Source of the DNA: Eubacterium sp.
Lineage (GTDB): Bacteria > Bacillota > Clostridia > Lachnospirales > Lachnospiraceae
Reading direction: 5' to 3'
Assembly (NCBI GenBank): GCA_022791495.1
Contig: JAAVZE010000074.1
Location: 1 to 55,073, forward strand
DNA length: 55,073 nucleotides
Under the pieces are notes generated by a model. That model was not told where the DNA came from. It did no database searches and saw only the letters and a list, made by a program, of their open reading frames with translations. This document shows positions 1 through 8,486 of this stretch, in pieces. Every line of letters starts with the position of its first letter. Positions within the stretch are counted from its first letter, which is position 1. Both the position numbers and the translations under genes were made by a program.

Positions 1-1
1 G

Positions 2-1318
2 CGTTTGAAACATGACAAATACGCTCAGTATGCACAGCATCTGAATAATTTTGTCACATTTATGAAAAACAATGGGGTAAACCTGTATGCTATTTCTATG
101 GCAAACGAGCCGGATTATGGACATGAGTGGACATGGTGGACACCAAGTGAGATCCTCAACTTCCTGAAGTATCATGCAGGATCGATCAACTGCCGTCTTA
201 TTGCACCGGAGTCCTTCTCTTATAACAAGACGATGTCAGATCCTATTCTGAATGATCCACAGGCTCTTGCAAATGTGGATATTATGGGAACCCATCTGTA
301 CGGAACACAGTACAAAGATTTCGTTTATCCGTTGTTCCAGCAGAAAGGTGCCGGCAAAGAACTTTGGATGACTGAGGTATATTATCCAAACAGCGATAAC
401 AATTCAGCAGACAGATGGCCGGAGGCACTGGGTGTTTCAGATCATATACATAATGCTATGATCAATAATCTTCAGACTTATGTATGGTGGTACATCCGCA
501 GAAGCTATAGTCCGATGAGAGAGAACGGAACCATCAGTAAACGTGGTTATTGTATGGCACAGTATTCAAAATTCATCCGTCCTGGCTATAGGAGAGTACA
601 GGCGACAGAGAACCCAAATAATGGTGTGTATGTATCTGCATATACAGGAGATGGAAAAGCTGTTATCGTGGCAGTAAACAAGGGATCATCTGATATTTCC
701 CAGAAATTTGCTGTGAATGGACAAAACATCTCAAATGTAGACCGTTACCGTACATCCGGAAGTGAGAACCTGGCTAAGACGTCCAACCTTGCCCTTGATG
801 GCAATGGATTCTGGGCTTATCTGCCAGCAAACAGCGTATCAACGTTTGTCTGCACATTAAAGACAAATACTACGGTTAGCGGAACTCTTCCAAACGGATG
901 GTACTGCATTAAGAATCCAGCATCTGGAAAATATCTTCAGGTAGAAGGAAATGTGGGAGCAGCAGGACAGAATGTACAGGCTGGGGCTAAGACTGGCGCC
1001 AGAGGAGAAAAATGGTATCTGACAAAGCTGGATAATGGCTATGTTACACTCACCAGTGCTCTGGGTGACTTTATGCTTGATGTAAGTGGTGCAGGTACTG
1101 CAGATAATACAAATATTAATATTTATCATGCATACAGTGGAGAAGCACAGCAGTTTAAACTTAAAACTACCGCTGTAGCTGGTCAGCTTGGAATTATGAC
1201 TAAAGTGACAAATGATAAGAGTGGTCTTCATCTGAGAGTGGCTGACAACACCAATGTAGTGCAGAATGGATATTGGGAAGGAACCAATCAGGTTTGGACA
1301 TTTGAGCCGACCAACTAA
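2..1318 (+). CDS. GH30 glucuronoxylanase-like secreted xylanase, 3' part, with ricin-type lectin domain
   Basis: The reading frame is open to the left edge, so the N-terminus and signal peptide lie outside the window; the TTG at position 5 is not a real start. The visible 437 residues resemble the C-terminal part of XynC-type GH30 subfamily 8 enzymes, which cut glucuronoxylan outside the cell. Counting from the TTG, the motif NEPD carries the expected acid/base Glu (E35) and WMTEVYYP the expected nucleophile Glu (E124). The catalytic barrel and side beta domain end near residue 285. Residues about 290-437 look like a ricin B/CBM13 beta-trefoil (repeated GxYxxI/L and Q..W patterns, ending in NQVWTFEPT), probably carbohydrate-binding. 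A terminator follows directly. Family is confident; exact substrate is inferred. Confidence 0.88.
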   Translation, partial: RLKHDKYAQYAQHLNNFVTFMKNNGVNLYAISMANEPDYGHEWTWWTPSEILNFLKYHAGSINCRLIAPESFSYNKTMSDPILNDPQALANVDIMGTHLYGTQYKDFVYPLFQQKGAGKELWMTEVYYPNSDNNSADRWPEALGVSDHIHNAMINNLQTYVWWYIRRSYSPMRENGTISKRGYCMAQYSKFIRPGYRRVQATENPNNGVYVSAYTGDGKAVIVAVNKGSSDISQKFAVNGQNISNVDRYRTSGSENLAKTSNLALDGNGFWAYLPANSVSTFVCTLKTNTTVSGTLPNGWYCIKNPASGKYLQVEGNVGAAGQNVQAGAKTGARGEKWYLTKLDNGYVTLTSALGDFMLDVSGAGTADNTNINIYHAYSGEAQQFKLKTTAVAGQLGIMTKVTNDKSGLHLRVADNTNVVQNGYWEGTNQVWTFEPTN

Positions 1319-1354
1319 TATATATGCGTCTCTCTGACGTAAGATAATAATAAC

Positions 1355-1396
1355 AAAAGCCCCTTTCATCTGTTTGAACGGATGGAGGGGGTTTTT
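1355..1396. terminator. Bidirectional intrinsic terminator between the xylanase and the AraC gene
   Basis: Convergent genes are separated by a hairpin whose arms are 1355-1370 and 1381-1396, with G-T pairs. An A-run lies on the left and a T-run on the right, so it can stop transcripts from both sides. Confidence 0.8.
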
Positions 1397-1407
1397 GTGT
1401 AAAATAT

Positions 1408-2223
1408 TTAGTTATCGTTTTTATCCAGAAACTGATGACTGTTCCGATACTCTGTTGGGGTTACTCCAACAGCGTGTTTGAAGGAATGAGAGAAGGCATG
1501 TCCGTCACAAAACCCCATACTTAATGCAATGGATAAGATGCTCCGTTCGGTATTACACAGCTCTTCTTTGGCGCATTCCATGGTCTGGTCGATGAGGTAT
1601 TGTTTTAACGAAATGCCTTCTTTTTTTCGGAAGACAGTGGAAAGATACTTGGGATGGTATCCAAAATGTTCTGCCAGATCCTTTACCTTTACCCGGTAGG
1701 CGCGGCTCCATTTAATATAAGTAATAATATTCCGATGCAGCTTGTCCTCCGCTGAAGCGGGAATGGGATTTTCCGATGAAACCTGATTAAATAATTCCAA
1801 CAGGATATTGGTGGCGAAAAAATTCGTCGCGCATTGGTTTTCATAGGTAACATAAATATCATTTAATTGTGTAAAAAGGACATGAAAACGTCCCAGATTT
1901 TTGATGGTTCCCTGGCAGGGAAGGGAGATGATCTGTTCCTTTGGAACATTCATAAAGGGGCAGTCGAAATGAACCCAGTAAAAAGAGCACTGGGAAGATT
2001 TGTAGCCATATTGAAAACCGGGCTTCATGATCAGATATTCACCGGTGGATACCACATATTTTTCTTGTTTATCGGCAATATATAAAGTTCCTTTTACCAT
2101 AAGGATAAGCTGAAATTCTTCCAGATTTCTTGACATGTGCATCCACTCTCTGGAGGGGGCTTCAAAAAGTCCATAAAATTTATAACGGATTTGTGCAGAA
2201 AGTGATATTTTTAATTCTTCCAT
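1408..2223 (-). CDS. AraC-family transcriptional regulator
   Basis: 271 residues. The N-terminal ~150 residues form an AraC-type cupin sensor (conserved GEYLIMKPGF and WVHFDCPF stretches). The C-terminal ~100 residues hold the two helix-turn-helix motifs of AraC/XylS proteins (KVKDLAEHFGYHPKYLSTVFRK, then SILSIALSMGFCDGHAFSHSFK and the signature ending GVTPTEYR). A ribosome site GAGGAG precedes the ATG on the minus strand. It lies between two secreted glycan hydrolases and is divergent from the GH127-type gene, so it is probably the local activator responding to xylan- or arabinan-derived sugar. The ligand cannot be read from sequence. Confidence 0.9.
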   Translation of the reverse strand: MEELKISLSAQIRYKFYGLFEAPSREWMHMSRNLEEFQLILMVKGTLYIADKQEKYVVSTGEYLIMKPGFQYGYKSSQCSFYWVHFDCPFMNVPKEQIISLPCQGTIKNLGRFHVLFTQLNDIYVTYENQCATNFFATNILLELFNQVSSENPIPASAEDKLHRNIITYIKWSRAYRVKVKDLAEHFGYHPKYLSTVFRKKEGISLKQYLIDQTMECAKEELCNTERSILSIALSMGFCDGHAFSHSFKHAVGVTPTEYRNSHQFLDKNDN

Positions 2224-2324
2224 GGCGTTGCTCCTCTCTGATCAATAACCTTTTTACCCTGACATTATTTTACCATAAAATAACGGAATTGAAAGGTTAA
2301 GTTAAAAGAAATTTTCATATAATC

Positions 2325-2353
2325 TTACCTTTTCGCACCTCATATTACCTTTT
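2325..2353 (+). promoter_or_regulatory. Direct repeats, candidate AraC-regulator binding site
   Basis: TTACCTTTT occurs at 2325-2333 and 2345-2353, exactly 20 bp apart, within the longer shared pattern AT-n-TTACCTTTT. Two direct half-sites about two helical turns apart, ending 4 bp before a weak -35, is the usual layout of an AraC-type activator site. Related copies occur nearby (TAACCTTTTTACC near 2247, and an inverted one near 2292-2306). Confidence 0.5.
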
Positions 2354-2357
2354 GATA

Positions 2358-2386
2358 TTTACATATTTTATCTTTTATGGCATAGT
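2358..2386 (+). promoter_or_regulatory. Putative promoter of the GH127-type gene
   Basis: TTTACA (2358-2363), 17-bp spacer, CATAGT (2381-2386) preceded by TGG as an extended -10. The weak hexamers suit activator dependence. The leader to the ATG at 2423 is short, with AGGAGG at 2412-2417. Confidence 0.45.
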
Positions 2387-2422
2387 AGATATCAACAAAT
2401 ACCAAAATACGAGGAGGTAGGT

Positions 2423-5400
2423 ATGATGCAAAATAAAAGGCGAAGCTTGATAAACCGGGGAATGGCGGTTTTACTCAGCGGTGCCCTGATCTTTGGATGC
2501 ATTACTCCGACGGGGGCATCCGTTTCCAGGGCGGAAAGTAAGGATGAGAATAAAACGGCGCTTAGTAAAGATGTAAGTGCTCTGAAATTTAGATCAGAAC
2601 AGATTACATCCAATCTTTCGCTGCCAGAACAGGGAGAGAATGGAAGCAGCATTTCCTGGACTTCTTCCCAGGAAGATGCCATTTCTACAGACGGAACAGT
2701 GACAAGACCGGCAGCGGGTCAGCCGGATGCACAGGTGACATTGGAGGCAACGGTTTCTATGGGTGATTTGCAATATAAGAAAAAATTCGATCTTAAAGTG
2801 CTGGCAGAGAGTTCCATGCAGGATCTTTCGCAGTTCAACCTGGATGATGTAGAGATCACAGACAGTTATTATCTGGCGGCACAGCAGTCAGATATCGAAT
2901 TCCTGAAAAAATTCGATAACGACCGTCTGCTGTCCCGGTTCCGTGAGACGGCAGGTGTTGACACAAAGGGTATAAAACCATATAAAGGCTGGGAAGACAG
3001 CCTTCTGGGCGGTCATAGTGTTGGTCATTATCTCTCCGCAGTTGCACAGGCAGTCCGGGCGGTGGGAGACGAAGAATTGAAAGAGAAGTCAGCGGCGCTG
3101 ATCTCCGGTCTAAAGGAGTGCCAGGATAAGCTCGATACGGGATTTATCTTTGGTGCCCAGATCAAAGATCCTCAAAATGTGGAGTTACAGTTTGACATTA
3201 TCGAGGGAAAAGCAACTGGGGATACATGGGTGCCCTGGTATAATATGCACAAGATGCTGACCGGTCTGGTGGATACATACAGATACACAGGAAATGAAGA
3301 GGCTCTGGAAGTTGCGAAAGGTCTCGGTGACTGGATCTACAACCGTTCCAGCAAGTGGAACACTTCCACAAACAATCGTGTGTTATGGACAGAGTATGGC
3401 GGCATGAACGATTGTCTGTATGATCTGTATTACTATACAGGGGATGAGAGATATCTGGAAAGCGCCCACAAGTTTGATCAGACAGATCTCTTTAAGGATG
3501 TTACATCTGGTAAAGCTGATAAACTGAACGGTAAGCATGCCAACACCACGATCCCTAAGTTTGTAGGAGCCTTAAAACGTTATTCTGTATTGAAGGCAAA
3601 AGACGAGCTGGGTGAGGGAGATGAAGAGTACCTGGAATGGGCTGAAAAATTCTTTGACATGGCAGTAGATAAATATGCTTATATCACGGGCGGTGTCAGC
3701 GTAATGGAGCACTTCCGTGAGGAGGAGAAGCTGGATGCCACACGTACCAAGACAACATGTGAGAGCTGCTGTGCCCACAACATGCTGAAATTAGCACGTG
3801 AACTGTATAAACTTACCGGGGAAAAGAAATACTCAGATTACTATGAGACCACACTCCGCAATTCTATCATGGGAGCGGTAAAGGCAGATGATGGTGCTGC
3901 AGCTGCTTACTTTATTCCGATGGCAACGGGATATTATAAGACTTTTGGAAATCCAGATCCTGCAAATAACATGTTCTGGTGCTGTACCGGAAGTGGTATG
4001 GAAAACTTTACAAAATTGGGAGACAGCATTTATTTCCATAACGATTCCACACTGGTTGTAAACCAGTATGTGGCTTCCCGGGTAAAATGGAATGAGAAAA
4101 ACCTTGAGATCACACAGAATTCCGATGTGACAAATTCTGAGGAAGCATCTTTCAAGATGCATTTGTTAAATAGTGCGGCTTCATCCAATGCGGCCATTGC
4201 CCTGCGGGTACCCGACTGGGCCTGTGGCAAGGTAACCGTAAAAGTGAACGGAGAAGAGATCAAAGATGCAGTCAGCTCCAATGGCTATATTTCCATCACA
4301 AGGGACTGGAAAGAAAACGATGAGATCTCGATCAAGTATCCGATGGAAGTAAAGGCAGTCGGTCTGCCGGATAATAATACGGTTTATGGATTCCAGTATG
4401 GTCCGACAGTTCTGGCAGCCAGACTAGGAACGGAAAAAATGACCCAGACCACATGGGCCGGCAGAGATTTGACTGCACCGTTGTATAAAGTGGTTGGTTC
4501 CCAGGAAGAGGATATTCGTATTTCGTATGGAGATTCAAAAGCTGCGACACCTCTGGGAAATGAGACACTGACCATTCAGGAAATGCTTACAATGGATGAA
4601 TTTATTGCAGATATCAATACCTATCTTGTTCGGGATACATCTGCAGATACTCTTACCTTTAAACTAAAAGGTACGGATGCAGAAGAACTCTTTGGAGAGA
4701 CACTGACTTTTGTTCCTTTTAATACGCTGAATGATGAGAGATATGGAATTTACTGGTACTTTAAGAGTCCCTTCGAGACGGCTGACGAGGGAGAGATTCT
4801 GGCAAATAAAGAAAATGGAAGGCTGAATGCCAGCAAAATTGATTCCACCCAGCCGGGTTATGGGCAGTATGAAAAAGATGATATTCATCAGATGGATGAG
4901 AGCAATTCAGAAGCTGGAACCATCGATGGTGGAGGAAGCACGCGTCTTGCCAAAGTGGGGGGATACTTCGCTTACAATATGATCGTGAATCAGGAAAAGA
5001 AGAATTCCGTTCTCTGTCAGTTTGCCAAAGAAGATAATGGCAAGACCATTAAGGTCTCTGTGGGGGATTCGGTGATTGTAGAAAAGACATTGAACTACAC
5101 AGGAGAGGAAGCTTTTTATTCAGAGTCCTTTGAGATCCCTGCTGATGTTCTGAAAAATAGCGTAAAGACCATCCAGGTAGAGGGTAAGGATTATACAGTA
5201 GTTGTCCTGAAATTTGAGAGTGGTTCTGCCACAGCAGACAGCGCCCGACTGGTAGGTGGTCTGTTTACTACGATAAATTACAACAATAACGCTTCTCTGA
5301 ATGCAGTTACATGTAACAATGGAACGGTGGCTCAGAGTGGTGAAGAATTTACGGTAACCCTGCCGGCAAATACAGAGAGTACGAAACTTAAATTTGATAT

Positions 5401-5926
5401 TGCAGACAGATATGGACTTGTCTATGTCAATGATGAGCTGATCAATGACGCCAAAGCCCAGGTATATACCTTGACAGCAGATACGACGACATTATCCTTA
5501 AAGGTATATGCAGAAGACCATGAGACGATGAAGAATTATACCGTTAAGATTCAGCGGGAAGTGGAAGCACCATCGGTGCCAACACCGGCTCCGACACCGG
5601 CGCCTCAGGGACCAGGTGCAAATCCGCCTTCGGTTAATCCGCCGGTCGTTGTGCCTCCGACTTACACTCCAACGGCGAAGAAGAAAAAGGCTTCCATCAA
5701 GATTACAGCAAAGAAGACGGTTAAAAAGGGGAAGAGCATTACATTGACGGCAAAGCTCACCAATGTCTCCGGAAAAGTGAAATGGTCAGTGAATAAGAAA
5801 AAGCTGGCTAAGATTACAAGTAAGGGTAGTAAGAAAGCCAAACTGAAAGCCTTGAAAAAAGGAAAAGTAAAGGTGACAGCAAAGGTTAAAAAAGTAAAGA
5901 AAACGATTACGATTAAGATTAAATAA
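2423..5926 (+). CDS. Secreted GH127-type beta-L-arabinofuranosidase with Ig-like and cadherin-like modules
   Basis: 1167 residues. A signal peptide covers about residues 1-38. It is followed by an atrophied bacterial Ig-like domain (~45-130) and a large alpha-barrel domain matching DUF1680/GH127-146 (~140-760). In that domain E447-S-C449 and the CC pair C520-C521 (FWCCTGSGMEN) match the Glu/Cys zinc-thiolate set of HypBA1-type enzymes, in which one Cys is the nucleophile. Residues ~950-1045 resemble a cadherin-like beta-sandwich. A Pro-rich linker and a very Lys-rich C-terminal Ig-like domain (~1085-1167) follow, possibly for wall binding. It would remove L-arabinofuranose from plant glycan outside the cell, which fits the neighbouring xylanase. 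Family confident, linkage specificity unknown. Confidence 0.87.
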   Translation: MMQNKRRSLINRGMAVLLSGALIFGCITPTGASVSRAESKDENKTALSKDVSALKFRSEQITSNLSLPEQGENGSSISWTSSQEDAISTDGTVTRPAAGQPDAQVTLEATVSMGDLQYKKKFDLKVLAESSMQDLSQFNLDDVEITDSYYLAAQQSDIEFLKKFDNDRLLSRFRETAGVDTKGIKPYKGWEDSLLGGHSVGHYLSAVAQAVRAVGDEELKEKSAALISGLKECQDKLDTGFIFGAQIKDPQNVELQFDIIEGKATGDTWVPWYNMHKMLTGLVDTYRYTGNEEALEVAKGLGDWIYNRSSKWNTSTNNRVLWTEYGGMNDCLYDLYYYTGDERYLESAHKFDQTDLFKDVTSGKADKLNGKHANTTIPKFVGALKRYSVLKAKDELGEGDEEYLEWAEKFFDMAVDKYAYITGGVSVMEHFREEEKLDATRTKTTCESCCAHNMLKLARELYKLTGEKKYSDYYETTLRNSIMGAVKADDGAAAAYFIPMATGYYKTFGNPDPANNMFWCCTGSGMENFTKLGDSIYFHNDSTLVVNQYVASRVKWNEKNLEITQNSDVTNSEEASFKMHLLNSAASSNAAIALRVPDWACGKVTVKVNGEEIKDAVSSNGYISITRDWKENDEISIKYPMEVKAVGLPDNNTVYGFQYGPTVLAARLGTEKMTQTTWAGRDLTAPLYKVVGSQEEDIRISYGDSKAATPLGNETLTIQEMLTMDEFIADINTYLVRDTSADTLTFKLKGTDAEELFGETLTFVPFNTLNDERYGIYWYFKSPFETADEGEILANKENGRLNASKIDSTQPGYGQYEKDDIHQMDESNSEAGTIDGGGSTRLAKVGGYFAYNMIVNQEKKNSVLCQFAKEDNGKTIKVSVGDSVIVEKTLNYTGEEAFYSESFEIPADVLKNSVKTIQVEGKDYTVVVLKFESGSATADSARLVGGLFTTINYNNNASLNAVTCNNGTVAQSGEEFTVTLPANTESTKLKFDIADRYGLVYVNDELINDAKAQVYTLTADTTTLSLKVYAEDHETMKNYTVKIQREVEAPSVPTPAPTPAPQGPGANPPSVNPPVVVPPTYTPTAKKKKASIKITAKKTVKKGKSITLTAKLTNVSGKVKWSVNKKKLAKITSKGSKKAKLKALKKGKVKVTAKVKKVKKTITIKIK

Positions 5927-5942
5927 GATCATATTTTTGATC

Positions 5943-5992
5943 AAAAAGGAGCATCGTTCAGTACGGATTATTACGAAGTGGTGCTCCTTTTT
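5943..5992 (+). terminator. Intrinsic terminator after the GH127-type gene
   Basis: The arm 5943-5955 (AAAAAGGAGCATC) pairs with 5980-5992 (GGTGCTCCTTTTT), followed by T-rich sequence. Confidence 0.85.
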
Positions 5993-6019
5993 AATGTATG
6001 TTTTGTGTTGTACATAAAT

Positions 6020-6056
6020 AATTTCCCCAGGTATCCTGATTTCAGGATGCCTGGGG
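6020..6056 (-). terminator. Intrinsic terminator overlapping the phospholipase-like stop codon
   Basis: Arms 6025-6039 and 6042-6056 form a 15-bp stem with one G-T pair. On the minus strand it is followed by AAATTATT. The TGA of the leftward gene lies inside the stem, so the last codons and the terminator are the same DNA. Confidence 0.65.
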
Positions 6057-6881
6057 ACTGCTTTCGCCTGAGATTTGCTCATTGTTTTTAAAGTTTGTGC
6101 CAAACCGTTCGTGGAATGGGGAATTTGTGAGAATGACGGCGTCAAACTGATGAATCATATCCAGACACATGCCAAGGGTGCTGTGATAGATTTTGTCCAG
6201 AATGCGGTTTGTCTCTTTAGAATTTCCCTTGGGAACCAGATCCATCATATGTCCTTCCAGTTTTTTATAATGACAGGATACAAACATGCCGAGACGGATA
6301 AATAACCGGCGGAAGGTTCTCCCGGTGGTAAAAAACCATTTGATAAAGGACATGGATCGCAGGGATTTTTTGATCTTTTCCCTGGAGAGTTCAAAAAATC
6401 CATAAATTCCATGGATCGCATCCAGCGTATCTTTATCCCAGGTGATATGTTTCCAGGCGGGATAGAGAAGTGGATTTCTGCCATCTTTCTTCATCAGATA
6501 CCGATCAAATTCGATTTCCATCACAAGATGATTATAGCCGGGTTCTTCCGCTTTTTTATTGACATAGGTATGGCTTTCACTGTCCAGCATAAAATGACAG
6601 ATAAAGCCGAGAAGATAAGCGTATTCGCCACAGTCTTTTCCTTTTTTACGGATCACCGGGCGTACTCTTTCCAGAAAGTCGCAAAAAGGCTGGCTGTGCT
6701 GGGATCGCCCCAGTTTATTGGGGCCGCATTTGATAAAGGGACGATAGAAAAATAAGAAATCGGGTCCCTGGAGTCCGGCATTAAAAGCTTTTGGGTATTT
6801 TCGGATAATTTGCTTGAGATCCTCTGGAAGGTTTTTGTAAATTTCTTTCCCAAAGGAGTGGTGAGCGTATAGTGATGGCAT
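6042..6881 (-). CDS. Zinc-dependent phospholipase C family protein
   Basis: 279 residues resembling the Zn_dep_PLPC family common in Clostridia. Visible marks are HHSFG near the N-terminus, QGPDFLFFYRP, the GFICHFMLDSESHTYV helix with metal-type His/Asp residues, and HLVMEIEFDRYL. No signal peptide is evident, unlike true secreted phospholipase C toxins, so it is probably an intracellular hydrolase of unknown substrate. A ribosome site GGAGGG precedes the ATG on the minus strand. It is divergent from pgeF and shares a symmetric -10 with it. Confidence 0.75.
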   Translation of the reverse strand: MPSLYAHHSFGKEIYKNLPEDLKQIIRKYPKAFNAGLQGPDFLFFYRPFIKCGPNKLGRSQHSQPFCDFLERVRPVIRKKGKDCGEYAYLLGFICHFMLDSESHTYVNKKAEEPGYNHLVMEIEFDRYLMKKDGRNPLLYPAWKHITWDKDTLDAIHGIYGFFELSREKIKKSLRSMSFIKWFFTTGRTFRRLFIRLGMFVSCHYKKLEGHMMDLVPKGNSKETNRILDKIYHSTLGMCLDMIHQFDAVILTNSPFHERFGTNFKNNEQISGESSPQAS

Positions 6882-6900
6882 AAAATCCCTCCAATTTTTC

Positions 6901-6951
6901 TGTTCAATCTTATATGAATGTAGTATACTATATTCTGTGAAAGTTATGCAA
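6901..6951. promoter_or_regulatory. Overlapping divergent promoters with a palindromic -10
   Basis: AGTATACT at 6922-6929 reads TATACT on both strands: 6924-6929 for pgeF and 6922-6927 for the leftward gene. Leftward, TTGCAT (complement of 6946-6951) lies 18 bp from its -10. Rightward, the -35 position (TGTTCA, 6901-6906, 17-bp spacer) is weak. Confidence 0.5.
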
Positions 6952-6971
6952 GTGATCAGAAAGGAGAAAAA

Positions 6972-7814
6972 ATGATATTTGAATCAAATCAAAATATAAA
7001 ATATATTGATGCAAAACTAACACCTTATCTGCAGTTTCCGCTGTTTGATGGATATCCGGCCATACATGGCTTTTCTACCAGACTGGGCGGAGTGAGCTGT
7101 GGTGACTGTGCTACGATGAATCTAAGCTTCACCAGAGGAGACCGGCCAGAGGATGTGAAGAGGAATCACTGCCTGCTGGCGGAGGCGCTGGGATATAAGA
7201 CGGAACAGCTGGTGCTGACTGACCAGGTCCATGGGACAAAGATTCTCCGGGTGGGGAAAGCGGATACCGGGGAAGTGTTTAAGGAAAACCGCCGGATCCG
7301 GGAGACTGACGGTCTGGTGACTGATGAGCCGGGAGTGATGCTCATGACTTTTTTTGCTGATTGTGTACCGCTGATTTTTTATGATCCGGTGCGGCATGCG
7401 GTGGGAAATGCTCATTCCGGATGGCGGGGGACGGTTTTGCGGATGGGTGAGAAGATGGTGGAGCGGATGCACCTGGAATTTGCTTCCCGGCCGGAAGATC
7501 TGCGGGCTGTGATCGGACCATCGATCTGCCAGAGATGTTATGAGGTCAGCGAAGATGTGATCGCGGAGTTTCAAAAGGTATTTGACAAAAGAGACTGGAA
7601 TCAGATCTACGAGAAAAAGAAAAATGGTCATTATCAGCTGGACCTCTGGCGTGCTAATGAGATTATTCTGCGGGAGGCCGGCTTGAAGCCGGAGCGTATT
7701 GCCATCAGCGGCTTGTGTACCAATGAACATCCAGAACTTTTGTTTTCACATCGGTATACAAAGGGAAAGAGAGGAAACCTGGCGGCGGTGATCGGATTGA
7801 AGGAACCAGTGTAA
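6972..7814 (+). CDS. pgeF: Peptidoglycan editing factor / purine nucleoside phosphorylase (YfiH family)
   Basis: 280 residues, the usual length. The laccase-domain (DUF152) signatures are present: GFSTRLGGVS near the start, QVHG with the metal His, FADCVPLIFYD with the metal Cys, HSGWRGT, and a C-terminal GNLAAVIGL. Members act as cytosolic adenosine/inosine phosphorylases or deaminases, and in E. coli keep wrong amino acids out of peptidoglycan precursors. GGAG lies a few bases before the ATG. It is first in an apparent operon with queH, apbE and a MATE exporter. Assignment to the family is firm; its main role in this host is not known. Confidence 0.9.
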   Translation: MIFESNQNIKYIDAKLTPYLQFPLFDGYPAIHGFSTRLGGVSCGDCATMNLSFTRGDRPEDVKRNHCLLAEALGYKTEQLVLTDQVHGTKILRVGKADTGEVFKENRRIRETDGLVTDEPGVMLMTFFADCVPLIFYDPVRHAVGNAHSGWRGTVLRMGEKMVERMHLEFASRPEDLRAVIGPSICQRCYEVSEDVIAEFQKVFDKRDWNQIYEKKKNGHYQLDLWRANEIILREAGLKPERIAISGLCTNEHPELLFSHRYTKGKRGNLAAVIGLKEPV

Positions 7815-7850
7815 GACAGCAGTCATGATACGAGAGAGATGAGGTTAGGG

Positions 7851-8486
7851 ATGAATCATAGAAATTATCAGAAAGAATTAGATCAATTACTGGAACAGAT
7901 CGTGAAGAAAAATCAAACGAAGACGTTATTTCTGCACTGCTGCTGTGCTCCCTGTAGCAGCTATGTACTGGAGTACCTCTCTTCCTATTTCGAGATCATT
8001 CTTTATTTTTATAATCCAAACATTACCGAACCAGAAGAATACAAAAAAAGGAAGGCAGAGCTGATCCGTCTTGTGGAGGAGAACCATTATCCCAATTCAG
8101 TGCAGCTGTTGGATGGGGATTACGATAATCAGCTGTTTTTTGAGATGGCGGAAGGGCTTGAGAAGGAACCGGAGTGTGGCAGACGTTGCTTCCGGTGTTA
8201 TGATATGCGGCTTCGGAAGACTGCTGAGATGGCGGTAAAAGAAGGGGCCGATTATTTCTGCACCACATTATCCATCAGTCCCCATAAAAATGCGGACAAG
8301 CTGATGGAGATCGGGGAGACATTGGCTGGAGAATACGGCATTGCCTATCTGCCATCGGATTTTAAGAAGAAAAACGGGTATAAGAGAAGCATCGAGCTCT
8401 CCAGGGAATATCATTTATACCGGCAGAATTACTGTGGCTGTGTATTTTCGAGAGAGGCAGCACAGGGACGGGAGGAATGCAGATGA
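7851..8486 (+). CDS. queH: Epoxyqueuosine reductase QueH
   Basis: 211 residues from the ATG at 7851, preferred over 7839 because GAGG at 7841-7844 is well spaced from it. QueH (DUF208) reduces epoxyqueuosine in tRNA to queuosine, the last step of Q-modification, and replaces the cobalamin enzyme QueG. The family's cysteine set is clear: CCCAPCSSY near residue 30, CGRRCFRCYDMRL near 115 and YCGCVFS near the end, for an Fe-S cluster and a metal site. The stop overlaps the next start as ATGA, so translation is probably coupled. No other queuosine genes lie in the window. Confidence 0.93.
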   Translation: MNHRNYQKELDQLLEQIVKKNQTKTLFLHCCCAPCSSYVLEYLSSYFEIILYFYNPNITEPEEYKKRKAELIRLVEENHYPNSVQLLDGDYDNQLFFEMAEGLEKEPECGRRCFRCYDMRLRKTAEMAVKEGADYFCTTLSISPHKNADKLMEIGETLAGEYGIAYLPSDFKKKNGYKRSIELSREYHLYRQNYCGCVFSREAAQGREECR

